Assembly: GCA_023409535.1 (NCBI GenBank)
Contig: JAEYGZ010000038.1
Location: 124,001-188,000, forward strand
DNA length: 64,000 bases
Direction: 5' to 3'
From: Bacillota bacterium
GTDB lineage: Bacteria; Bacillota; Clostridia; Lachnospirales; Lachnospiraceae
The notes under the pieces were generated by a model. It did not search any database. It had not been told where the DNA came from and saw only the letters and a list, made by a program, of their open reading frames with translations. This document shows, piece by piece, positions 46,408-55,414 of this stretch; the stretch's first letter is position 1, and each line of letters starts with the position of its first letter. The position numbers were made by a program, and so were the translations under genes.

Positions 46408-47508
46408 TTATTGGATATTATATTTTTCACCATTAAAGTATACTGCGTCAATGTTATTAACTAAAATAGGCTTGTTAAACATAATAGCCAAGTGGCAATA
46501 AACCCTACCTTCCTGATTTATATTACCATCTTTATCTGCCCTGCTCCCCATACCAGAGTGAGTAAAAGAATGATTATCGAGTACGGTATTATTTTTAAAT
46601 CTTATTTTTAATTCATCATTTAGTTCATCCAGTCTGCTTAATATTCTTCTGAAATCCGTATCCTCCTGTATTCTTCCCTGGATATCAATACTGCAGGAAA
46701 ATGGCGTGATACTCATTTGTTTTATTGTGACGTATTTATCATCAACTAATATTACTTTATTTAAATAAGCCGTTTTCGTATAATCTGCCTGCGTATCAAA
46801 ATTAATCGTGAAGCCCCAAATTCTATTATATAAACTAACAAACCGACCGGAAAAGTGTCCAAATTGATCCAATTCTATGGTATATGATTTGCCTGTAATC
46901 GCTTCTTTTTTAATTACCGTATATAAAATTTTAAATTGATTGGGCTGTAATTCTTTGTCTTCCAAAGAATAATAATAACGATAGCTTGCGTCCTGAAAAT
47001 CATCAAACAAGCTTCCGTTTGCAGTGTAGCCAAAGCAGTAATTACCCTGAGGAAGAATACCATCATTAATTAAAACAGTATCTAGTTGCTTCGCTGTTAC
47101 CTTTAATATAACCATTGCAGCATTACCGCTGGATACGGCGCCGAGTACCTCAATTGCTATTTCATCCGTATCAATTACAGTACCAAAGGTACTTGAACTT
47201 ATCTCTTTATATTGGTCATCTCCCATAAACACCTGATCATCTGCATATTCTGAAGTCTCATCCAGATCAAATAAATGAAAGAAATCCTTCCCTGCCAGCT
47301 TATTTGCGGCTACCGTAACACTTCCCCCTGCAATCAGAAGCAGACAGATGACAGCCGCAGCACGGAGCCATTTTGATAAAAGCCATTTTGAAGCATTTCT
47401 TTTCTCATTTTCCATCTTCATAATCTTTTCTTTGATAATTGGATAATTATCAGGTGTACTTTTATCTAAAATATCATTTATTTTTGAGAAGATATCAAGC
47501 TCGTTCAT
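46408..47508 (-). CDS. DUF4179-type anti-sigma factor
   Basis: A 366-residue protein: ~50 cytoplasmic residues, one membrane helix (AAAVICLLLIAGGSVTVAA), then a beta-rich extracellular region of the DUF4179/DUF5643 style found in clostridial anti-sigma proteins. The ATG at 47508 has SD GAGAGG and lies 14 nt inside the sigma gene, so the pair is coupled. It should hold its sigma factor at the membrane until an outside signal acts. Confidence 0.75.
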   Translation of the reverse strand: MNELDIFSKINDILDKSTPDNYPIIKEKIMKMENEKRNASKWLLSKWLRAAAVICLLLIAGGSVTVAANKLAGKDFFHLFDLDETSEYADDQVFMGDDQYKEISSSTFGTVIDTDEIAIEVLGAVSSGNAAMVILKVTAKQLDTVLINDGILPQGNYCFGYTANGSLFDDFQDASYRYYYSLEDKELQPNQFKILYTVIKKEAITGKSYTIELDQFGHFSGRFVSLYNRIWGFTINFDTQADYTKTAYLNKVILVDDKYVTIKQMSITPFSCSIDIQGRIQEDTDFRRILSRLDELNDELKIRFKNNTVLDNHSFTHSGMGSRADKDGNINQEGRVYCHLAIMFNKPILVNNIDAVYFNGEKYNIQ

Positions 47509-48025
47509 AATTTTCCTCTCTTTCTGATCCAGACAATTTATTAATTGCATTACGATACTTCCAACGTACAGTAGCATAAGGTCTCTTTATAATATCTGCT
47601 ATTTCCTTATGAGAAAAGCCCACAGAATAAAGTATTACTATTTCACGTTCCTCCTTTTTCAGTGTTGCCAGCAGCACATTAAGCTCCTGTAGATGAATTG
47701 TTCTCATAAAAACATCTTCCGACGGAATCTCTGCGTTCAGTTCCACAAACCGTTTATTATCCTTAAGCTTTGTCAGCGCCAGGTTACGTACTATTTTCAT
47801 CGTCCATGCTTTTGCATTGGTACCGGGATGGTACTGGTACGCTTTATCCCAGATTTTAATAAAAGTACTTTGCATAATATCTTCCGCGTCATAAGGTGAT
47901 TTCGTAATTACATAAGCTAATCCATAGATGGCTTTACTCATTTCCATATAGAATTCCTGAAAAGCGTCCATATCCTTTTTTGATATCTGTACCATCAGAT
48001 AATCCATATCCTCACTGTTTAACAA
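47495..48025 (-). CDS. ECF-family RNA polymerase sigma factor
   Basis: Sigma-70 family protein with region 2 (AYVITKSPYDAEDIMQSTFIKIW) and region 4 (LKKEEREIVILYSVGFSHKEIADIIKRPYATVRWKYRNA). The start is uncertain: TTG at 48025 with a perfect GGAGG seven bases upstream is chosen (176 aa), and an ATG at 48007 has a weaker site. It is coupled to the anti-sigma gene. Confidence 0.85.
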   Translation of the reverse strand: MLNSEDMDYLMVQISKKDMDAFQEFYMEMSKAIYGLAYVITKSPYDAEDIMQSTFIKIWDKAYQYHPGTNAKAWTMKIVRNLALTKLKDNKRFVELNAEIPSEDVFMRTIHLQELNVLLATLKKEEREIVILYSVGFSHKEIADIIKRPYATVRWKYRNAINKLSGSEREENYERA

Positions 48026-48124
48026 AAGCTCACCTCCAACCGAATCAATACTATCATTAATATAACTTACGAACAAAGAAAAATGTTTGAAGTATTTATA
48101 AAAGAGTTCCGGCACAACACTGCT

Positions 48125-48202
48125 CACTAAAGCAAAACATTCGGATCAGTTTTTATCTGGTCTTACCAGCCTTTCTCTTTCCCATGGATAAAGGCTTTTT
48201 AA
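48125..48202 (+). repeat. Dispersed terminator module, copy D
   Basis: AAAACATTCGGA, then TTTATCTGGTCTTACCAGCC, then a hairpin AGCCTTT/AAAGGCT (48168-48174 with 48190-48196) and TTTTT. The same order of elements recurs at 49974, 56231 and 57061. This copy has no upstream hairpin with the conserved loop. It lies between two divergent sigma genes. Confidence 0.65.
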
Positions 48203-48343
48203 GTTCATTTTTTTCTTCAAACAATTTAACGCTATCGTGCCTCCGCTTATAATAGAATTTAAAATAAATATAATTTGAATTATATTTGTGTATGAAACTT
48301 TTTTAACCGCATTTCAGTATTGATAGTTGAAAGGAGGATGCGA

Positions 48344-48895
48344 ATGGAGGATTGTACAATCATAAAAAGACTCAAACAGAATAAAGAAAAGGCGCTCGAG
48401 ACTCTCATGACACGCTATACTTCCTATGTTGTTTCCATAATTGTAAGAATAGGAGGTCACCTGCTATCCGTTCAGGATGTGGAAGAGATCGCGTCAGATG
48501 TATTTTATGCAGTATGGAAAAGACGTGAAAATCTAATAGAAGCAGACAGTCTAAAGCCATATATTGCGCAGATCGCAAGAAATATGACAAAGACAAGAAT
48601 GTCTCAAACAAGACAGGAAGAACCTTTAGATGATGATGTTCTTGTCCTTGTTTCTGGGGACATCAATGAACAGCTTGCCCAAAAGGAACAACTGCAGTTT
48701 CTTCGCGAAACTATATCTCGGTTCAATTATCCTGATAAAGATATATTACTTGCTTATTATTTTTGGAATTATAAACTAGCTGATATTGCAAAACAATTTG
48801 AATTGCCGCTTTCCACGATTAAATCAAAACTCTATCGTGGACGCAGTGAACTTGTAAAAAGATTTGAAGAAGGAGGTTATCATTATGAAGCATAA
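48344..48895 (+). CDS. ECF-family RNA polymerase sigma factor
   Basis: A 183-residue sigma-70 family protein. Region 2 contains VQDVEEIASDVFYAVWKRR and region 4 contains YKLADIAKQFELPLSTIKSKLYRGRSEL. The ATG at 48344 follows AAGGAGG. It overlaps the downstream anti-sigma gene by 11 nt and forms the third such pair within 10 kb. Confidence 0.9.
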   Translation: MEDCTIIKRLKQNKEKALETLMTRYTSYVVSIIVRIGGHLLSVQDVEEIASDVFYAVWKRRENLIEADSLKPYIAQIARNMTKTRMSQTRQEEPLDDDVLVLVSGDINEQLAQKEQLQFLRETISRFNYPDKDILLAYYFWNYKLADIAKQFELPLSTIKSKLYRGRSELVKRFEEGGYHYEA

Positions 48896-49973
48896 TATTC
48901 ATTTGCATCAATTATTTGATAAATTAAATCTTGAAGACATACCGGTGGAAGACAATTCCACTCTGCTTAATCAGGTCGATGCAGAACGAATACATCAATT
49001 AACCATGAAAAAAATTCAAAAAGATAAAAAATTAATATTTCCTTTTCAAAGGCAGTTATTTAAGGCTGCCCTAACTGCATGTATCGTATTATGTATCAGC
49101 GGTGCAACCGTATTTGCTGCAGCGAACGAGGCAGTGCGTGAAACCATTAGCAGCTTACTTGGTATTTCACAAACAGAAATACTGGCGGTAGGAAAAAGTA
49201 TAGAAAGTAAAGATTATAAGCTCTTTGTACACGAAATTGCCTGCGATTCATACACCGGTATTGTAACTATATCTGTGGAAGCTTTGAGTCCTAAAGCTAA
49301 GAAAACTTTTATGAATGATAATATCATTCATAAATTAGGTCATTTAGGCTCTGTCGGTTATGGTCTCGGAGAACTGGAAGATTTACAAAATGGATATACC
49401 AGATATTTTTCATTCTCCTTTAATGTGGGTAATGCAAGATATAAAGACAGTGGTTTAAACTTTTCCATGGAGGGTATCTCTAAAAAAATAAAGATTCCAA
49501 TCACTCAAACAATAAAATTAGCTGAATTAGATATTGAAGTACCAACAACATATGGCTACTCTGTGTCATACCAGAAGCTATACTATTCTGAACTTGGCTT
49601 CACTCTTTTAGGCAAATTAGAAAACGAGGATTTCAACAACGAGAATTCTCTGATTATGCTTGAGTTTATGGACGGGAGTACCAGTAAATTCTATCATTAC
49701 TTTAATGAACATGAGGATCCGATGTATGATAATGATCTTAATGCCGCAGAAGCTCCGGCCATAACAAACGATATTGAAACATCCGTCACAAATGCTACTG
49801 CCGTATCGCCGGAAAGCAATAATATTATTGACTTTGATAATGAATGGTTTTCGGGAGGAGGAGTTTCTTGCGATACAGGCATCGTAACTTCCATATTCAG
49901 CTTTTCTAAAAAAATGGATTGGTCCACAGTAAAATCAATTACTGTTAATGGAACAACGATCAGAATAAAATAG
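48885..49973 (+). CDS. DUF4179-type anti-sigma factor
   Basis: A 362-residue protein with one membrane helix (AALTACIVLCISGATVFAA, about residues 60-80) after a cytoplasmic segment, and an extracellular DUF4179-like domain ending in a beta-rich region. The ATG at 48885 has SD AAGGAGG and overlaps the sigma gene. Its architecture resembles the protein at 46408, so the two pairs are probably paralogs in inverted orientation. Confidence 0.75.
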   Translation: MKHNIHLHQLFDKLNLEDIPVEDNSTLLNQVDAERIHQLTMKKIQKDKKLIFPFQRQLFKAALTACIVLCISGATVFAAANEAVRETISSLLGISQTEILAVGKSIESKDYKLFVHEIACDSYTGIVTISVEALSPKAKKTFMNDNIIHKLGHLGSVGYGLGELEDLQNGYTRYFSFSFNVGNARYKDSGLNFSMEGISKKIKIPITQTIKLAELDIEVPTTYGYSVSYQKLYYSELGFTLLGKLENEDFNNENSLIMLEFMDGSTSKFYHYFNEHEDPMYDNDLNAAEAPAITNDIETSVTNATAVSPESNNIIDFDNEWFSGGGVSCDTGIVTSIFSFSKKMDWSTVKSITVNGTTIRIK

Positions 49974-50056
49974 CACGTAAAACAAAACATTCTTAAGTTT
50001 ACTTTTATCTGATTTTATTAGCCATTATCCTTCCCATGGATAATGGCTTTTATATA
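49974..50056 (+). terminator. Dispersed terminator module, copy E
   Basis: Directly after the anti-sigma stop: CACGTAAAACAAAACATTC, a TTTATCTGATTTTAT segment, then AGCCATTATCC (50020-50030) with GGATAATGGCT (50038-50048) and a T-rich end. Stem changes relative to copies A and B are compensated, so the hairpin is under selection. Confidence 0.75.
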
Positions 50057-50219
50057 GGACTGTTTCCAGTCCTCTGATCCTAAAATAATCTAGTTATAAT
50101 GGTATAATATATTATACTTATATATCCAATAAATAAGCTTAATTTAAAGTGTTAACATCAAAATAATAAATATATTTACATATGATATATTTACTGTATC
50201 AAACCATATTCTCAAGAAA

Positions 50220-51869
50220 CTAATCTTTGATAATTCTACCCGCACAAAATGGCTTACGATAATTAATATCTTGAATTACAACCCCTTCACGTGCATTTTT
50301 TGCATGGATAATCTTATCCTCTTCAATATATATACCCACATGATTTACCTCATTATCGTCTGAACTTGCATAAGATATCAAATCGCCCTTCTGCAGACTG
50401 TTCATAGAAACCTCTTCACACAGATCAGCCTGTTCCCTTGACGTCCTGGGAAGGTCGTAACCCACCTTTTTATAAATCAACTGAGTTAGCCCGCTGGAGT
50501 CAACACCCGTACTTAGATCATTGCCTCCCCATAAATATGGAGTTCCCTCTGCTTGTATTGCATTTTCAACTACTGTTTCGCGCAGTAAGGCTGCAGTTGA
50601 AGCAGCTTCTGAATTTGAATTAATCACATTCATATCTTTATCAATGGCTCCATTGTCAGCCACATCACTATCATTAATTGGAAAAGTCGTTGTATTATCA
50701 GCTATATCACCCACTTCTTCTAATTTCGATAACGGCTCTTCCGTTGCAGTGTTCCCACTAGATGCCAATATGTCTGTATGAGTAATTGACGACACAATTA
50801 CAGTCGTAAATACAATGCATAGCAGCAGCACGGCAAGCACTTTGCCGGAATATTTTTTTCTATGATTCATTATCGAATGCAGTCTATATTTCATATTATC
50901 TTTTCCTCCAATCATATTAATTGTCTCTGTTGCAATTCTTTTAACAGCAGTATATTTTAATAAAAGTTTACTATAATTTATGCGGTCTGCCTTGGTTGAA
51001 TTATAAATAACAAGTTCATCGCAGGAAATTTCACACCACTGATCCAAATGTTTTGATAATACATAACAAAATGGATTATACCAGTTAAGAGCCAAAACTA
51101 TCAGCCGTACTAATTTCATCAGAGAATCTCGCCTTTGAATATGAACCAGCTCGTGTTTCATAATAAAATAAAAATCCTTATTCGAGCATGATTCCTCCGG
51201 GAATAAAATTGTAGGCTTAAATACACCAACCGTCATAGGACTCGTAATGATAGAACATTTATTAATAATAATTTTACTATATTGCGGTCCTCTTTTTCTG
51301 TCACTAAAATTTAATTCTTGAATGCATAGATCGTACTCCTCTTGATTAATAGGATTCATAAACCCTTTTAGTCGCTTCAGGTATATGCAATACTGAATAC
51401 CTTTTACTGCTAACAGAAAGATTGCTCCCAGAATCCAAAGTTGCGATAATAACACGTATCTGTTTTGAACAATATAGATAATATATGCTCTTATATCCTT
51501 TAAAAAAAGTGTCCAGATTTCTTTTGAATTTTTACTTGTATTCTTCGTGTCTAGAGGTAACTGTTTTTGCGATAGTGTATCTTTTGTTGTGACATTGTAG
51601 ATTATATTACTGTCTTGCTTACCAAAGTCATCAAAAGCATTATTTTCAACAGATATCCGCGGCGAACTGATATAAAATAAGGCTTTCGAGGTGTCAAAAC
51701 GCATTGGTATCAATAATCCAATTAGCAGTACCACCCAGAGACGGTATAGGCAAACGGCAGAAAAATACCTTTTTAAGATTGGCTCCAGAAGAACCATGAA
51801 TAAAATAAGGAATGTAATATTAAGAGAATTTGTAAAACATAAAAGGAATATAGCTACTATATTATCCAT
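50220..51869 (-). CDS. BlaR1/MecR1-like M56 metallopeptidase fused to an NlpC/P60 domain
   Basis: 549 residues. Four hydrophobic helices surround a cytoplasmic M56 zinc protease with HELVH (239-243) and a downstream CDE motif (283-285). After the last helix (about 343-362) comes an Asp/Asn-rich linker and, in place of a penicillin-binding sensor, an NlpC/P60 domain (about 432-549). Its catalytic site reads GVDSSG: the nucleophile Cys is Ser458 (codon TCC), while H510 and H522 are present. It may sense peptidoglycan fragments and cleave BlaI. It starts 1 nt after the blaI stop. Confidence 0.88.
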   Translation of the reverse strand: MDNIVAIFLLCFTNSLNITFLILFMVLLEPILKRYFSAVCLYRLWVVLLIGLLIPMRFDTSKALFYISSPRISVENNAFDDFGKQDSNIIYNVTTKDTLSQKQLPLDTKNTSKNSKEIWTLFLKDIRAYIIYIVQNRYVLLSQLWILGAIFLLAVKGIQYCIYLKRLKGFMNPINQEEYDLCIQELNFSDRKRGPQYSKIIINKCSIITSPMTVGVFKPTILFPEESCSNKDFYFIMKHELVHIQRRDSLMKLVRLIVLALNWYNPFCYVLSKHLDQWCEISCDELVIYNSTKADRINYSKLLLKYTAVKRIATETINMIGGKDNMKYRLHSIMNHRKKYSGKVLAVLLLCIVFTTVIVSSITHTDILASSGNTATEEPLSKLEEVGDIADNTTTFPINDSDVADNGAIDKDMNVINSNSEAASTAALLRETVVENAIQAEGTPYLWGGNDLSTGVDSSGLTQLIYKKVGYDLPRTSREQADLCEEVSMNSLQKGDLISYASSDDNEVNHVGIYIEEDKIIHAKNAREGVVIQDINYRKPFCAGRIIKD

Positions 51870-51870
51870 A

Positions 51871-52332
51871 TTATTTTTCCTCTTGCTTTTTTAACCATGA
51901 ACTAAGCTCGTTTATTTCTTCCTCGCTAAGTCTGTTATTTCCCGAGAATGCATTCACCAGTTGTAGTAATGAGTTATCGTGATATCGTTCTACAAAAAGT
52001 GTAGTTTCATATTGGATGTAGTCTTCCTGTTTTACACTAGGATAATAGGTGCGTTCCTTTCCCAACTTTTCACTGCGTAAAAAACCTCGTTCTGTTAATC
52101 GATTTAATAAAGTAACCAGCGTCTGCAGCTTCCACCCTTTTTTATTACCAAGCTGATTCATAAGTGTTGTAGTTGTTACCGGCGGATTATTTCTCCATAC
52201 TACTGACATAACTTCAAATTCAGTCTCCGGTAATCTGGTTATGTTATCAATTGATTTCTCCATATTACCTTCTGGCGGTTGATTTCTATTACTGGCAACC
52301 CTACCTTCTTTTACAAGTTTTCCATTCTTCAT
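51871..52332 (-). CDS. BlaI/MecI-family repressor
   Basis: A 153-residue winged-helix protein with the family sequence LPETEFEVMSVVWRNNPPVT and GWKLQTLVTLLNRLTERGFL. BlaI proteins repress until cut by the partner BlaR protease. The ATG at 52332 has SD AGGAG; an ATG at 52263 would give the usual ~130-residue length and cannot be excluded. Two operator-like repeats overlap its promoter, implying autoregulation of the blaI-blaR operon. Confidence 0.88.
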   Translation of the reverse strand: MKNGKLVKEGRVASNRNQPPEGNMEKSIDNITRLPETEFEVMSVVWRNNPPVTTTTLMNQLGNKKGWKLQTLVTLLNRLTERGFLRSEKLGKERTYYPSVKQEDYIQYETTLFVERYHDNSLLQLVNAFSGNNRLSEEEINELSSWLKKQEEK

Positions 52333-52360
52333 ATTCCTGTCTCCTAATATATCAACAATC

Positions 52361-52409
52361 TACATTTGTCTATAATACGAAATATACACTTGTCTATAAT
52401 GATTGTCAA
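52361..52409 (-). promoter_or_regulatory. blaI promoter with two BlaI-type operators
   Basis: TTGACA (52409-52404), 17 bp, TATATT (52386-52381) on the minus strand. TACACTTGTCTA (52385-52396) and TACATTTGTCTA (52361-52372) are 24 bp apart, one between -35 and -10 and one just past the start. TACA-N2-TGT(A/C) is the BlaI/MecI recognition style. Confidence 0.75.
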
Positions 52410-52456
52410 CTATTATTTGTATCTATTTGTCAATATTTCTTACACAGATAAATCTC

Positions 52457-52638
52457 TTGACAACCCCTATTTTTATATTATGCTTAACAAGCCGCAAACC
52501 CTTACAGATCCGGGCTTTGCCAAATATTGCAGCGTCAGCTTGCTGACGTGGGATAATTATGAGCGTTTGCCCTTCATTCCATTTATAAAGGAGGTGATCT
52601 TTCCTTGACTACATGACATAGAAAGGGAAGTGAGCCTT
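52457..52638 (+). promoter_or_regulatory. Leader of holin-like toxin 1
   Basis: TTGACA (52457-52462), 16 bp, TATGCT (52479-52484), then about 150 nt of structured leader. It has an AACCC/GGGCTT stem, a CGTCAG-CTTG-CTGACG hairpin (52532-52547) and the segment GGGATAATTATGAG shared with toxin 2. A very strong SD (AAAGGAGGTGATC) leads to a TTG-ACT-ACA-TGA mini-ORF, not to the toxin, whose own SD is weak. This layout suits translational control of a toxin. Confidence 0.65.
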
Positions 52639-52743
52639 ATGACAGTTGCAGAAGCCTTATCTTTAATGGTAATCTTCGCTACTTTTGTCGCAGCTTTAAT
52701 CGCTCTTGCTGTTCATTTGATAAAGATGAACAAAAAAAAATGA
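52639..52743 (+). CDS. Holin-like type I toxin, copy 1
   Basis: A 34-residue peptide, MTVAEALSLMVIFATFVAAL then a second hydrophobic stretch and a Lys-rich end. This is the putative holin-like toxin family (TxpA/BsrG-like small membrane toxins) in Firmicutes: one transmembrane helix with a basic C-terminus. Overproduction of such peptides harms the membrane, and they are normally silenced by an antisense RNA. The terminator ATTATCC...GGATAAT follows at once. Unlike at copy 2, I find no good antisense promoter here. Confidence 0.8.
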   Translation: MTVAEALSLMVIFATFVAALIALAVHLIKMNKKK

Positions 52744-52832
52744 TTATCCTGCAAACCCGTAAGAAAGTTTGGATAATAATTTCTTTGCCTTGGACAAAAA
52801 TGAGTTTTATTGTACTCCTAAGGTTTTCTCAA

Positions 52833-53540
52833 CTAACAGTCAATCCCTGCTTTTTTTGCCTGACTGCAAAGCTGTCGTACACTAAGCGTATATTTTTTTC
52901 CATCCTTTATGAAATATGTACCGCACTGTCTAAATTCAAAATGAGTATTCGTTTTTATACACTGTGATCTGAGAGATAAAACCCAATTATAGTTTAAAGG
53001 CCTTGCATTATAATCGGATTCACCGCCAACCACTACAAGCTCAACATCATTAAGATATTTTTCGATATTAACCTGCTCGATAAGAGGTTGGCAAATAACG
53101 TTTTTATGCTTGATGGGCAGCTTTTCAAAAATCGCTAACCTAAAATCAGCCATTTCCTGGTTTTCTATGGTACAGCCCACTGTTACATTTTCATATCCGT
53201 CTCCCCAATTGTCAGGAGTACAGGTGGTAAAACGCTCAATACGCTTTGTTAAAAATACAAAATGTAAGTCTGAGCGTTCTTTTATCATTTGCCAGCATTC
53301 AGTTCTCCAGGCATCCGCATCAGGAATTAAAAAATCGGAGGAAAAACAAAGATAAACTACTTGTCCAGGTTTGATCTTGTATTCCCCTTTTTTATTTTTC
53401 TCAATAGGAGCGGTAAATTTATCTGTTAGTATAATATTATTCGTATCAACACCACGTTTATTATCGCCCTTGTGAATGTAACAAAATTTACAGCCCTCAC
53501 TATATTTATGGCAGCCTCGCCAAGGATTCCATACAGCCAT
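52833..53540 (-). CDS. DUF5131 (phage Gp37/Gp68) family protein
   Basis: A 235-residue protein with the cysteine motif GCHKYSEGCKFCY, resembling a radical-SAM CxxxxxxCxxC cluster, and VVVGGESDYNARPLNYNWV, as in the Gp37/Gp68 family often found on phages and mobile elements. The biochemical role is unknown. It starts 3 nt after the stop of a methyltransferase gene and is likely cotranscribed with it. Confidence 0.82.
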   Translation of the reverse strand: MAVWNPWRGCHKYSEGCKFCYIHKGDNKRGVDTNNIILTDKFTAPIEKNKKGEYKIKPGQVVYLCFSSDFLIPDADAWRTECWQMIKERSDLHFVFLTKRIERFTTCTPDNWGDGYENVTVGCTIENQEMADFRLAIFEKLPIKHKNVICQPLIEQVNIEKYLNDVELVVVGGESDYNARPLNYNWVLSLRSQCIKTNTHFEFRQCGTYFIKDGKKYTLSVRQLCSQAKKAGIDC

Positions 53541-53543
53541 ACT

Positions 53544-54317
53544 CTAAAACCTTGACGGCTTTCCAGCCAAATACATTGTTATTTTATCATACACTGTTAT
53601 CTTATTACCGAAACTCTGAATTACTTCTCTAATACCTTCATAAAACTTTGTCTTATACGGTTCTTGAAGTGTTATATGGTCAGCGTGAGTTCCGATTAAA
53701 GAAACATAGTCGTCTGCACTGTACTCTCTTGTTTTTCGGTACTCACGACGTTCAAGATTAACAAATCCATATTTGTCACGTGCATCATAATCCAATTTAC
53801 ATTTGTACTCATTTTCCGGACGAAAGAACTCAGAATATACTTCCTGTAATTTGGTGTAAACCGGCTCGTCCGTATATCCGCCGCCGGGCTGTATATCCGG
53901 CCTCATCATAAACATAGCAAACGTTCCATTGCTTTTTAATAGATCATACGCCTTTGGATATCCGATATTCTCCGGTATCCATTGAAAAGCTGCGGCTGAA
54001 TATACCAAATCAAATTTGGCATTCTCAAAATCATAAGTTTTAAAGTCAGCATTTAAAATTTGAAAATTTTTATAAGAGCCAAACCTATTTATCATAAACT
54101 CTGTAAAATTTTCACCTAATTCGATCGCTAAATAGGAACAGCCTGTTTTTAAGATAGGTTCGGTAGCTTGCCCAGTACCAGGTCCGATTTCAAGCACAGT
54201 TTTTCCGGGTCCGAGCTTTGCATATTCTATAAGATCCGCAAAAAGTTCATCGCAATATCGCGGTCTCCATTCATCGAATTGTTCTGGAATACTGTCAAAG
54301 ATCTTTCTAAAGTCCAT
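53544..54317 (-). CDS. Class I SAM-dependent methyltransferase
   Basis: A 257-residue protein with SAM motif I VLEIGPGTGQAT, motif II-like NADFKTYDFENAKFDLVYSA, and the residues AAFQWI typical of the UbiE/Trans-aconitate methyltransferase-like group. The substrate is unknown. It heads a two-gene operon with the DUF5131 gene. SD AAGGAGG precedes the ATG. Confidence 0.88.
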   Translation of the reverse strand: MDFRKIFDSIPEQFDEWRPRYCDELFADLIEYAKLGPGKTVLEIGPGTGQATEPILKTGCSYLAIELGENFTEFMINRFGSYKNFQILNADFKTYDFENAKFDLVYSAAAFQWIPENIGYPKAYDLLKSNGTFAMFMMRPDIQPGGGYTDEPVYTKLQEVYSEFFRPENEYKCKLDYDARDKYGFVNLERREYRKTREYSADDYVSLIGTHADHITLQEPYKTKFYEGIREVIQSFGNKITVYDKITMYLAGKPSRF

Positions 54318-54398
54318 AATAAACCTCCTTACACATAATACACTAATACGATCTACAATTTCCGGTTTGTCTGAATGATAGTAAACATAAGCAAATTA

Positions 54399-55148
54399 TT
54401 ACAATATTTTAACCATCTCATGCCCGATTCCTTCAAACACAATATATTCATGCTGAATATTCAATGAATCTAAATATAAATGCATAATCTCATTATCGCA
54501 AAACAATACATCAGCCGTTCCAATATGAATTTTTATATGTAACTTACCGCATATTTTTTCCGCGTTTTGTCTTATCACATATAAAATATTGTTTTCTTCT
54601 AAATATCTCTCTTCTCTCATCATATTCTCATATAATTTGGCGGCTTTGTCCGGTGTTTCCCCTACACCACGGTAATCTTTGTGATAATAATGGTGGTATG
54701 TGCCTGCATAGGCAGTTACAGAAGCGAACAGTTCGGGATATTTAACAGCATAATAAAAAGCCATTCCACCGCCCATTGAAAAACCAGAAATTGACCTATT
54801 TTCACAGGCTGCATTTGTCCTATAATTCCCGTCGATATGCGGTATTAATTCGTTAATTATCATTGACTCAACAGGCAGATTTTCGATATTTTCGATAACC
54901 GGTGAATTGTTGGCAAAAACGGTAATGGATTGTCTGTTTGAATAAACCTTTTCCAATGTCCATATGTCGGTTGATTCATTGCCCGTCCACCCGTGGAGAT
55001 GGTACGAGACCGGGTATTTTTTGCCGCTTTTTTCATAATCAGGCGGAAGATAAATATTATAACCGATTTCGTGACTGAACAGTTCGCTGTAAAATGTTTT
55101 ATGGGTAACATTTTGAGGTAATTCTGTTGGTGTATTTATATAATTCAT
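54399..55148 (-). CDS. Alpha/beta-hydrolase esterase (esterase D-like)
   Basis: A 249-residue hydrolase. YNIYLPPDY and PVSYHLHGWTGNE lead to the nucleophile elbow GFSMGGG, with the acid after GTADVLF and the histidine in GIGHEM near the C-terminus. This is the putative-esterase family that includes feruloyl esterases and S-formylglutathione hydrolases. No signal peptide is seen. The function is not more precisely defined. Confidence 0.85.
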   Translation of the reverse strand: MNYINTPTELPQNVTHKTFYSELFSHEIGYNIYLPPDYEKSGKKYPVSYHLHGWTGNESTDIWTLEKVYSNRQSITVFANNSPVIENIENLPVESMIINELIPHIDGNYRTNAACENRSISGFSMGGGMAFYYAVKYPELFASVTAYAGTYHHYYHKDYRGVGETPDKAAKLYENMMREERYLEENNILYVIRQNAEKICGKLHIKIHIGTADVLFCDNEIMHLYLDSLNIQHEYIVFEGIGHEMVKIL

Positions 55149-55186
55149 TTTGTTTTCACTCCTCCCTTAATAAATAAATTTGCCCA

Positions 55187-55345
55187 TTAAGTATGAAGCC
55201 ACCAAGATATGCCGTATTTATCCGTCACAGCTGCACCTACCGGTGCCCACGGATATGAGCCTATCGAATAGTCTCGCCCTTCTTGAATTAATAAATCATA
55301 TGCTCTCCACAGTGGAAATTGCTCGACAAATTCTGGTTTGTTTAT
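55187..55345 (-). pseudogene. 3' remnant of a VOC (PhnB-like) gene
   Basis: An open stretch without start reads EQFPLWRAYDLLIQEGRDYS, then a PWAPVGAAVTDKYGISWW end, the C-terminus of a PhnB-like VOC protein. An in-frame stop and loss of similarity mark the 5' break at about 55345. It resembles the intact gene at 39036 only in family. Confidence 0.7.
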
Positions 55346-55414
55346 TCTTTATAACCTGCGTAAACATAATAAGAAGCTTTAACTAACATTGAATTGGACA
55401 GTAATTATTATTTC

